64,000 nt of DNA from Lotus japonicus (lineage: Eukaryota; Streptophyta; Magnoliopsida; Fabales; Fabaceae). Location: contig NC_080044.1 of assembly GCF_012489685.1 (NCBI RefSeq), positions 49,848,964 through 49,912,963 on the forward strand. Reading direction: 5' to 3'. The notes under the pieces are model-generated. The model was not told the DNA's origin. It saw only the letters and a program-made list of their open reading frames with translations, and made no database searches. Position numbers and translations under genes: made by a program. Of this stretch, positions 32,169-41,381 are shown in pieces; position 1 is the stretch's first letter, and each line of letters begins with the position of its first letter.

Positions 32169-32408
32169 ATGTCTTCTTTGAAGTTGGTGGTATTTCTTTT
32201 TGCTCTTCTGTGCGCTGATCTAGTGGTAACTGCACAAGGCATAGAACGACCCCAAGAGACTACTAATGTTGATGTCAAAGAAAACACACAAGAGGTGAGT
32301 AAGACACAGGTGATAGGAGATTGGAAAGGTTCTACTGGTCCAGGAACTCAGATTCCTTGCTGCGACTGTAGGAAATGGCACTGGTGTCCGTGCCCGCCCG
32401 GTTGTTAA
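32169..32408 (+). CDS. small secreted Cys/Trp-rich peptide, copy 2 (79 aa)
   Basis: Differs from copy 1 only by Val for Ala at residue 34, in the spacer. The signal peptide and the six-Cys C-terminus are identical. TATA box and AATAAA (32455-32460) are present, so this copy looks fully intact. It lies in the second segmental repeat, about 5.45 kb downstream of copy 1. Function unknown; see copy 1. Confidence 0.8.
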   Translation: MSSLKLVVFLFALLCADLVVTAQGIERPQETTNVDVKENTQEVSKTQVIGDWKGSTGPGTQIPCCDCRKWHWCPCPPGC

Positions 32409-32999
32409 AGTACAATAGATAAAAACAATGTACCAATTCCAGCATTGTCAGCATAATAAATTTGGGGTTGAGAATGACATGTTATAGATGTAATAATTAT
32501 CTTTAATTACATGATTAAGTGAAAATTGCTGGTTATTTTAAATTTCATTTTACCTTTAATATTTTTATACTTATTGTATTTTTCTAGCATGAGAATAAAA
32601 CACATGCATAGTAGGGATGACAAATTAAATCATTGGCTCATGATGATACAATCAATCGAAACAGGCATCCACTATATCCATCAATTTATGACGTATAAGT
32701 CAATTCACTTTGAATGAATGAGTTTTGTGGAATGACAATTATCCATCTTATTGAGTTTATATTAATTAAACTTGAACTTTTAAATGTTCAAATGTATTCC
32801 CTCATAAAAAATCACTAGTCCAGCAAATTATGTTATATTATTTGTAATCTTTTTCCTTATTACTGAAAGCTCTATCAATATTTGTTATATAATGTGGAAG
32901 AAAATAATATTAATTTAATTTTAATTCAAGATCTATTCTTTATTTTTTATTCTAACTTATTACTTATAAGATGCAATCACCTTGATAAAAATTATTCAT

Positions 33000-34478
33000 T
33001 GTGAAAATTTTATGATCATATCAAATTATTCAAATATTTATTTTCATTTTCATTTATTATATATTCAAATTTTATTTATATATATGTATTTTTTTATCTT
33101 ATTTTTTCTTCATGGATTCTAATATATTCTTTATTTTTTATATTTCGTTTTTATGTTGAGTAGTTTAATTATCATTGAAATTTAACTGATTTTATTATTT
33201 AAATTTCAGCTCTACTATTATATTCATTAAATATTTAGTTTAGGATAATTATATCAAATTATTTAATGTGGGGGTGTTACAAACTTTTGACCCACAAATA
33301 TGTTGATGAATTGATAACTAAAGAGCTAGGTGTAGAGGAGAATGAGATTGATGGTGAGAATGATGTTACTAAGGATGTCGTTGAATTAGTTATAGAAGAT
33401 CCTGAGAATTTGGTCCTTCACTATGTCTATCTCATCATCACCATCACCATCACCATCAAGTTCTTTCTCAGATGTGATAGACATGGACCCTCCAAGATTT
33501 GGGTCAAGGACCAAATTCCATGGTGTTGAAGGATTTTAAATTTGGAGATGATGACTAGTGACGTATTTGTTCTTGTTTTAAATTCATCATACTTTGTATT
33601 GATATTTTTTAATTTGTTATGTCTTGCGTATCTTAGATTTGGATGTTTGGTGCATGGTTTTAATTATCATTGTTGGATAATTCAGATAATTTTTAATACC
33701 ATTAGAGTGACTTCATCCATATTATGGCTTTAAAAATATTATTTTTGCATGAGGTAATCTCTTGCGAGATTAAGTTACGAGATTACCTCATCTCCACGAG
33801 ATTAGGTAATCTCTAGAGATTTACAACCTTGGATCTTTCAACTGATCATTTATAAATGGAGCGTGTATGAATATTGGTCGGCCCAAATGACCCCCCAGGT
33901 TTTAACGCGGAGTACTTCTTGGCTGCGGAGAATGAAAGAGAAAAAGAAGATATTAATTCAGGTTGACTACTTGTATTTATTTTCCCTTACCACTTTTTTG
34001 TATTTATGACCGCCTGGTGAGGCTCGCTGTTAATGAAAATTCGTTGCGACTCTTTCTGTCTTCTTCTGCTTATCGTTTTGCCATGTTTTGCGGTTCCGAC
34101 TCCTCGTTCTTAACAGATGCCGCGCTGTACTGCCTCACATACTGCTTCAGGGTTTCACCTTCTGACTGGCGAACGTTGTACAGATTGTCAATCGTAACCT
34201 GCTTGATCTTGCTTGCGGAGAACTGAACAATGAACTTCGACGAGAAATCGCGAAAGTTCGTAATGGATCCACGAGGCAAAGTCGTGAACCAAGCCATCGC
34301 CGTGCTCAGGTTGCTCGCGACGAACCTCCTCACGGCGCAGCCTTCCCCTCACACGACACGGTGGTAAACTGCGCCTCTGCCCCACGGTGGGCGCCACCGC
34401 GTCGACGACGGCGAGTCTCCATCGAACTTCAACCGCGAACCAAAAATTCAACAAAAAAAAAAACACGAAAATCAGAGG
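33000..34478 (+). repeat. segmental repeat, copy 3, left part
   Basis: Begins like copies 1 and 2, but about 780 bp (equivalent to 23350-24045) is deleted at about 33267, removing the TG repeat and the left half of the DNA-transposon remnant (rest at 33268-33831). It continues to the Tat gag and is interrupted at 34478 by the Tat-like element; it resumes at 52991. Confidence 0.82.
34087..34470 (-). pseudogene. gag: truncated Tat gag, copy 3, with internal deletion
   Basis: Same 3' breakpoint as copies 1 and 2. A deletion at about 34305 joins the capsid core directly to the Arg-rich N-terminal part, removing the polyproline region. The leader continues on the far side of the inserted element, at 52996. 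Confidence 0.78.
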
Positions 34479-34798
34479 TGTTCTATCCAAGAACATATGG
34501 ATGAGGTACTGTACCCATAGTGTGAGGATCGTGATGTGAGAATCTAGAGAGAGTTTAGACCGTAACCACTTAGAGAGAGAAAGTAACCGAATTTCAAGCT
34601 TGTATTTCTCAAATGAGCTAAGAGTCCCTTACAATTGGTAACCGTCCCCTATTTATAGATTTGGGGGTTGGGCTTGGCACCCCTAACTTCTCTTAATGGG
34701 ATAGTTAGGCCTCCCGGGAGAAGGCCCGGTTTCCTGGCTTGTACGTCGCCCCAGAATGGCACGCCTGGGCGAGGGACCCTAGGGTCTCGCCCAGTCCA
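34479..34798 (-). repeat. 3' LTR of the Tat-like element (320 bp)
   Basis: From TGTTCTATCC to CAGTCCA, matching 52671-52990 in length and sequence with roughly twenty differences. The insertion is therefore clearly older than the nested Tekay-like element. Confidence 0.85.
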
Positions 34799-35370
34799 CA
34801 AGTCCACAAGACACCGAGCTCGAAGCATGAGAGCTAAGTGTGTCTTTTAAGAAGAAACCTAAGGTGACGATCATGAGTAAACTATCTAACGCCGAAGCCT
34901 AATGACTTAAAACAACTGCCAACATGGCTTGATGACTTGAGCCCAAGATTAATTTTGGCTTTCTTGACAAGTTTCTTCGGTCTTTTGAGTCCACAAGTGA
35001 GCTAGTGGCGACAGCCATCATCTACACTTGGTCTTCTCGCCTAGTTGCAGTCATGCATGCGTCATGAGTCGTGGTGGCTTGACGCGCATTAGGCCTATGC
35101 CACGTGGCAGGAGAGGTCTGCAGAATCCCAACTACCTTCCTTGAAACGTCCCCTCAAAATTCCTGCAAAAGCCTGTCAGTTTGAATTTGAACTAATTAGC
35201 TTCATTTGTGGCAGTTTCCATTTACTGCGACATTCCCACTCCTCGAAATCCCGCAACTGCAAGCATTTCTCCATCGGTATGGTGCACGATTTTTCACCTT
35301 TCCCCCACGTTTCCCAACTTCCCACAGCACTCCCTCACACGTTTCACCTCGATCTTCATCATCCCCCTCC
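34799..35370. other. spacer between 3' LTR and antisense gene 1
   Basis: No ORF of note. The expected polypurine tract beside the LTR is weak (GGTGTCTTGTGGACTTG on the minus strand). Confidence 0.5.
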
Positions 35371-35377
35371 TATAAAG
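35371..35377 (+). promoter_or_regulatory. TATA box of antisense gene 1
   Basis: CCTCCTATAAAG, a well-formed plant TATA box, 186 bp upstream of the ATG at 35557, followed by a C/T-rich leader. It is antisense to the element's own transcription. Confidence 0.5.
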
Positions 35378-35556
35378 ACGCTGCTTCCCCATCCCTTACT
35401 CCTTTCACAACCCCAACTCCTGGCCACCCTTTTTGCAAGCGAAAACCCTTCAACACACCATTGCCTCAGTTCACACAGCGCCCCACGCGCCGCCTTCTCT
35501 TCCGGTGAGTCCTTACAACTTCAGAGTATTTTTCATTTCCTTTTCCCTTTCCTTTA

Positions 35557-37784
35557 ATGGCTTCGAGACGCCGAACCAAGAACTCCAACCACAATGTCAC
35601 CGTTGCCACCCCCTTACGGTACGTTCCCCCTGTCGACTCGTCCCCCCCGGGGGAGTTCCGCTTGATAAAAAAGACATTGCCGCTTTCCGAGCTAAGACTT
35701 CGGAATCCTTGCCAGTTCCTATGGCAAGGGGCCTACCGGCCGGGACAATTCCTAATCAGCCGTCCAGCTTAGAGCAGTGGTCGTCCATCTGCGAAATTTC
35801 CTTAGAGTCTGGTGGGTTTTGTCATGAGAAACCCCTTGACAACATTCTGTACTACGGTGGTTGCTCAGCCTCTGAGCGCCCTTGGCTTCGCCTCCCTGAT
35901 CACCTCGTGAATCAGCCCCACTTCTTCTACGTGTACGAGTACATGTTCACAAGTTTAGGAATCAGGTTTCCCTTTTCTCCGTTTGTTTGCTTCGTGTAGC
36001 GTAGTATCAACGTCACCCCGTGTCAGCTTCATCCTAACAGCTGGGCCTTCTTGCGATGCTTTGAAATCCTCTGTGACGCAATCCAGTAAGAGCTCAAGCC
36101 CTCTCACTTTTTTACTTCTATGGGGCGTCCGCCCAGCCTTCACCACCACGCAGCAGGGTTTCCCTGGAAGCTAGAACCAACCGCTAACGCTTCAACCCTT
36201 TTAGCCCACAATCACCACCGACCTCGCCCGGAGGTATTTTAAGATCGTGGTATCTCACGAATACCCCAAGATTTTTACCCTGAGGAACGGAACCGCCCGA
36301 TTTCCCTTCTATTGGACCCAAGAAGTATCCTCAGTAATCGACCCACCTGAGGATTCCCTAACTCCTGAGGACAAAGTTGTTATCAGCTTCCTAGCTAAAC
36401 TCCCAGTTTTAGACTGCTCTAGCGTGATCGGTAAAGCCAAAATTTCATGAACTCCCGCTTACTTAGGTTTTCTTGTCCCTTCTCTGCTTCGACCCTTATC
36501 ATTTGCTTATTTTACACTTCTTACCCTTTGCTGACTCTTTTGTTGCTTTTCGTTTCTGGGAGAATGAATTTCGCCAGTGCGGACCTTCTGGCCGCCTTTG
36601 AAAAGAAAAAGAACATCCCGTTTCCCCCCCGGGTCAACCTGAGAGGCGACAAGACATCCTCCACAACGGCCCTGGCGGGTGAGGGCGGAAAACGAGCTCT
36701 CGGCGAGGGAGCCTCTCGTCCGCCGCCCAAGAAGCCACACCTCTTGACCACTACCTCTTCTTCAGGCGGGGAAAACATCCTTGTTGCCGTCACGGCTTCT
36801 CCTGGTCCGAAGGAGACTCTTAAGGAGGCTCAGCTCAGAGGACCCCCCAAGGTGACTCCAGCTTCTTCGCTCAACACCCGGGGCGACCCTGTTGGTGAAT
36901 CGCCCCCTGAGGGGACGGTTGTCCCGCCACTCTCCGGTCAAAGCTTGACACCATCTGCTATTTTGCCGCCACCGCCACCCCTGGGACACCATTTGCCTCC
37001 GCCCCCAAGTTCTGTAAACCGGGGATTGCCATGTTCCCTATTCTTGACACCGGCGCAAGTAGTGAGGATGGACGAAGTGGTTCAACAATAGGGCCTAGAT
37101 AGAGTGTCCGAGGGTGCTTTGGCGACGGTGCTCCATGCATTCCATCGTTATAAGTGGTCCACCAAAGACGCCGAGGCGCTACGGTCGAAGGTGATCCGCC
37201 TTCGCGCCCTCAACGCTGGATTCCTTGAGGAGCGCAAGGCGCTTCTTGCCAAGCTAGCCTCCCAAGAAGCCTCCTTTTCCAAAGGGTTGGCCGAGAAAAT
37301 TAGCCGTTCTGAGGTTAGTTTGGAGTTTCGAGACAAGAAGATTTCGGAACTGGAAGGAGCCCTTGCAAAACTCCAACAGGAGGTGAAGTTGGAGTCCGAC
37401 GCGAAGGAAGATTTGGTGGCCTCCAAGGATCAAACCATTTCTTCAATGGGTGAGGAACTAGAAACCCTCTGTGCCGAACTGGCGAAGAAAAACGAGGCTC
37501 TGTTTGCAGCAAAGGCTCAGGCCCAGTCTGACGCGAAAGCCCTAGAAGAGAAGATGAGGTCAGATGTCGTCGCTGCCGTTGTCTTCGAGCGTGGACGTGG
37601 CTTCTTCCTCGCCAAAACCCAAGTTCAGCGCCTCCACCCCCAAATTGACCTCAGCCAAATGGGAGCATTCAAGAAGGTGACTCCCGCCGGATTGTTCGGT
37701 CCCGACGATCTTCCCGGCTTCGTCGTCGAGCGTTTCCTAAACGAAGAAGATGTAGAGCAAGATAAAAACGTTAATGATCCCTAA
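35557..37784 (+). pseudogene. antisense additional ORF 1, 'gypsy-type transposon' family, broken
   Basis: It starts MASRRRTKN at 35557, shifts frame near 35660, then encodes the conserved region QPSSLEQWSSICEI ... LRLPDHLVNQPHFFYVYEYMF. This resembles the Pfam 'putative gypsy type transposon' (Transposase_28) domain; the name is historical, and the protein is carried by plant Gypsy elements rather than acting as a transposase. A stop follows at about 35998 and decayed sequence to 36240. Readable pieces resume at 36247-36450 and 36564-37784. The last has a Pro-rich part, an in-frame stop at 37089 and a long coiled coil (37104-37700). Splice-like GTAAG and TTTTAG signals near 36085 and 36201 hint at an intron. 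The protein is not functional here. Confidence 0.7.
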
Positions 37785-38037
37785 ATCAGTTATGTAACAA
37801 CAATTAATTTTTCTGCCCTCTTTCAATGAAGATTCTGAGCTCTTCCCTTTATTTATTTAATTTTTTTTAACTGAATGAGTCGGCCATAACAACGTTCGGG
37901 TTCCCGCCTCTCCCCGTTGGCATCATGCCCCTCATGAGCCCTGGTGATCTGGTTCGGAACGAGCGGGTCAACTGACCTGCAAATTCCTGACTTTCATTCC
38001 CGAAACGCCTCATCCTTTAATCCTAGCAGAGGACCAT

Positions 38038-38148
38038 CGTTTACCACCGGCCAAGTGAATTTAAGACATTCAAAGATGACCTCGGTAACAGAGTCTCGGG
38101 AAGGTGTTTCAATGTTAAATGCTAGCAAGCGTTCCATGAATATAAATA
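38038..38148 (+). promoter_or_regulatory. putative promoter of antisense small ORF 2
   Basis: Holds TTTACCACCGGCCAAGTGA (38040-38058), nearly identical to 1729-1747, and TATAAATA at 38141-38148, 53 bp before the ATG. The preceding 37785-38037 shows no gene. Confidence 0.6.
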
Positions 38149-38193
38149 GCAGGGTTATCTGAGGGAGAGAAACAAACTTGAAAAGAATCATCT

Positions 38194-38595
38194 ATGGCAA
38201 ACTATGAGAGAGCTCTGAACGAATTGAGAGAAAGAGCTTTCGAGCAGAACCTGTATGCCGCATTGTATTACCGGAGGACGTCCGCAGGCCACATCCGTCA
38301 ATTAGTCTGTTGGTTGCTGGCAATGGGGTTGAACCCGATTCTAGATGCGGCCATTCGCATCTTTCTGGAGTATGTGGAGGAGCTAGGCGGGCTCCTCCAA
38401 GAGGAGGCTGAAATCACTAGACAGATTGGTGGTTGGGAATGGGAACTGGAGCTCCGTGAGAGCGACACAGAGGAGCGAAAGGAAGAGTGCAAGAATGAGA
38501 TGGCGCAGCTGATATTTCAGAGGCGAATCTTAGATAGGCAGCTAGCAGTAATGCTAGATCGATATCATGTAATGAGGATGAATCCTCCGTTTTGA
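38194..38595 (+). CDS. small charged helical protein, antisense ORF 2 of the Tat-like element
   Basis: An intact 133-codon ORF antisense to the element's pol, between pol and the 3' LTR. It is homologous to 1890-2282: the N-terminus (MA-Y--AL-ELR--AFE--L), FLEYVEEL in the middle, and ...MNPPF at the end all align with little length change. The overall identity looks low (roughly a third), but the pattern and ends are conserved. It is predicted to be helical, Glu/Arg-rich, without signal peptide or membrane span. It survives open although the neighbouring antisense gene and gag-pol are broken. Family unknown to me. Confidence 0.72.
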   Translation: MANYERALNELRERAFEQNLYAALYYRRTSAGHIRQLVCWLLAMGLNPILDAAIRIFLEYVEELGGLLQEEAEITRQIGGWEWELELRESDTEERKEECKNEMAQLIFQRRILDRQLAVMLDRYHVMRMNPPF

Positions 38596-39393
38596 ATGTA
38601 CTCCATTGGTTTTAACGAATAAAATAATTTTCCTTTTCTTTACGATCGCCTGTCTTTAAAGAATGAACGAGCAAATATATAATGAATGGACAAATGAATG
38701 AAAGAATGAATGAATGACTGAACGAATGAATGAATAAACGAACGAATGAATATATGAATGAACGAGCGAGTCTGGCAACTCGCTACGTTATGTCGCCCTT
38801 TCGCCCATGTCTCCAGTGCTTGAATCCGAGTTTCGCGTGAATAATTTTGAGAGTGTGATGGGTATAACTATGACTTTTGCTCAGTCTTTGACCGAGGCTT
38901 TGTTCACACCCTTTTCCCGTAAGATTAGGTGTGGCCCCACCAGCCTTATAAGGCGGGGACTTATGGTTGCTCGGGACCCAATAGCCATGTGGGTTGCCAA
39001 AGGCTTGGCCTAGTTAAAAATGCTCGCCCACGTTTCGGGGAGACTTGACTCGCCCATATTTCGGGGATGTTCTTTGGATAAGAAGTTTATCCGCACACGT
39101 CTCCAACGGGTGGCTACGGTCAGCGCCGGACTTTCCGGAGCGATCCCCAGACATCAAGGTCGTGTTGGGATCGCCACCTTTAGGGATTTTTTCCCACCAG
39201 GCTGCCGTCTCAATTCAGTTGAGGGTTAGGAGTATTGCTGAGAATATCCTTGTATATTTGATTTGTAAAAAGGTTTTACATTCGAGGGCCTCGTTAAAAA
39301 ACTCCCGTGGTGGAGAAAAAGAGTGCATCTTTATTTTTGTCCTAGTTCTTCAGTCTCCTCACCACGCCCTTATTCTGTCGCCGGCTCCCTTGA
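38596..39393. other. non-coding region with tetranucleotide microsatellite
   Basis: 38660-38775 is a degenerate (GAAT/GAAC)n tract. The rest has no ORF of note and belongs to the element's 3' region; the missing RT, RNase H and integrase would have lain between here and 39394. Confidence 0.6.
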
Positions 39394-40341
39394 TTAGAGC
39401 ACCACACCTAACACCCCATCTTTCAGCTCGTCGCCCTGCCCGACGACCCTATGGTAGAAAGGAGGCTTTCCAATCTCGTTCTCTCGCCCGACGCGTTGGT
39501 TCGCCTCTGTCGGCCCCATATCTGCGGCCTCCGCTAGGTTCTTGCACATATTATTCCTTTTCTTATCCTGACGGCAATGCGACTGACCCCCTTCTTCCTC
39601 CGTCTTCCAGTTACCCTGATCCCGACCAACCTCCCTGCTTGCCCCTTGAAGCTTTGCCTTTTTCAGCTTCTTTCCCGTCAACTGTACTGGCCTGTTAAGT
39701 GTGTTCAACCTTCGGAGCGTTGCCTCGTTTTGTTCCCAGCTAAAGAGGTCCACGTTGTCCTCTACCAACCTATCCAAGAGCCTTTCTTGCTCGGCGGTAA
39801 GCCTGGGCTCAATTGCCAGCACGCCCGTACTAGATGCGTCCATATCCTACTTCTCCCAACGCCTCTCGTCAACGGTGCAAGTAGGTTGCCCATTCTGCCC
39901 TGTCTCTCGGCTTTCTTTGTCCTGACTCCGATCTTTCCTTGATCTTTTTATGCTCTCGCCAATCGGCTGCTCCCACCTTCTCGCGACGTTTTGGCCCTAT
40001 GCAGCTGGCTGTTTCCATCCACCCTCAGCGACTTCAATTTCATGACACCTGTGCCCATCATTAACTCCCCTCTTACCGTATAAACTAAGGCAGTTGCTGT
40101 AGCATTCTCTCGCCCCTCGCTGATCTACTTTGATTTTCCCAACTTTACCGCAAATCAGGGGATACTTTACTGCTAGGTGGGCCGTTGAAATCACCGCGCA
40201 GAGACGATTCAATGTGCTCCGCCCAATGATGACATTGTACGCTGCCACAACCTGCAAGACCAAATACCTTACGCGTAGAAGCTCAGCGTTTTCGTCAACC
40301 CCAAAGACCGTAAACAAATCTACGTAGCCGCGCACCTGGAC
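39394..40341 (-). pseudogene. pol: Tat protease-RT linker and start of the RT region
   Basis: 40335-39997 encodes VRGYVDLFTVFG ... RYLVLQVVAAYNVIIGRSTLN ... GARECY, the region after the protease active site in Tat-type polyproteins. 39843-39700 encodes LTAEQERLLDRLVEDNVDLFSW, the segment just before RT. Frame is lost near 39700, and RT is then deleted. Stops and frameshifts separate the pieces. Confidence 0.78.
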
Positions 40342-41381
40342 CTACTTCCCAGAGAAACCTACTAGGACCCCCGTGTACGGCCTTAAATCCTTGTCTGTTA
40401 ATCCCAATTGATCAAACACATCTTCGTAAATGATATCCGCGGAACTACCCTGGCCCAGAAGCACTCTTTGCTCGTTAAAGCCATTGATTCTCACCATTAC
40501 CACCACTGAATCGTCTTTGTGCGTCTTGATCCCCTCAAAATCTGCCGACGATATCACTATATCTAGGTGTTGACAACCAAACGGGGCCGGATACTCTTGT
40601 ATCGATGCTACCACCTTCTCGTGCTTTTGTCTCACCGTGGACCTGCCGCCTCTCTCTTCGAAACCTCCTGCGATTGTGTTGATCGTTTCGACTGATGACT
40701 TGACACTGCTTTTGAAAGTTTCTTCAGCCCCTTTCACCTTCGCCACCTTTGTTCTCTTCCTACCCGCTGCTGGTGCTCGCCGACGACCGCCCTGTTGGTC
40801 CTTGTCTGATTCGCGGTCTGTTGCTTGTGATCGCCTCACCCTGATCAGCCTTCCGACTTTGCCTTTCAACGTTGAAACAAGTACTGGTGTCATGGCCTTC
40901 CGACTTTGCCTTTCAACGTGAAACAAGTACTGGTGTCATGGCCTTCCAAGAGGTGATAGTCGGAGGCCTTCCACCCGTCGCCGCGAATCATTTCAGTTTC
41001 TTCCGCTCTCGACTGCTTGCATCACCTTCATCTCCTGGAGCAACTTTGCCAATTCTTCATTCGAGCATCTCTTTGGCCTCCCACACCGGCGAGGGCTGTT
41101 TGTCCGGCGCGGGCGCAGACGCTCGACGTCCTCCTCTCGCGCTCTATTTGCTTCCTTCCTCCGTATCCATTTTCCCGCTAGCGACACATTTCTTCGGCTG
41201 CTTATTTTTTCCGTCTTTGCCTGTTTCCTCTAGAATGCGTCGTCCTCCTCTTCTAGGATGTAGGCACTCGCCCGGGCACGAGCCTCTGTCATCGAGCGCG
41301 CCGGCTTCCGACTCAGCTTGCTGTTTAGCTTTCCCGGCAGCAATCTATTTTTGAAAGCGCGCGCGCAGGCCTGAGGCTCTA
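40342..41381 (-). pseudogene. gag-pro: Tat gag C-terminus and aspartic protease
   Basis: 41381-40990 carries the end of gag (AFKNRLLPGKLNSKLSRKPA...), continuing directly from 51924 across the nested insertion. 40680-40342 carries the protease, with DIVISSADFEGIKTHKDD and QGSSADII, the active-site region of this family, where the usual Asp/Ser position is changed. A 47-bp tandem duplication (40849-40941) and an in-frame stop lie between. Confidence 0.8.
40849..40941. repeat. 47-bp direct tandem duplication
   Basis: Two adjacent copies (40849-40895 and 40896-40941) starting CCTTCCGACTTTGCC, differing by one base in length. It shifts the reading frame of the gag-pro linker. Confidence 0.85.

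Larger units (their letters stand above)
27551..32999 (+). repeat. segmental repeat, copy 2
   Basis: Same order as copy 1, close to identical, and longer by the 991-bp Mutator-like insertion plus its 9-bp duplication. It contains a DNA-transposon remnant (29298-30067), Tat gag (30324-31126), Tat LTR (31272-31588) and peptide gene copy 2. 28689-29297 and 32461-32999 hold no recognisable gene. Confidence 0.87.

Noticed and set aside
26718..32408. Upstream in-frame extensions of peptide genes 1 and 2
   Set aside because: They lack an ATG start in these copies, depend on T-run length and would disrupt the signal peptide.
39045..40327. Plus-strand ORFs opposite Tat protease and linker
   Set aside because: The minus strand carries clear Tat pol motifs; the plus frames show none.
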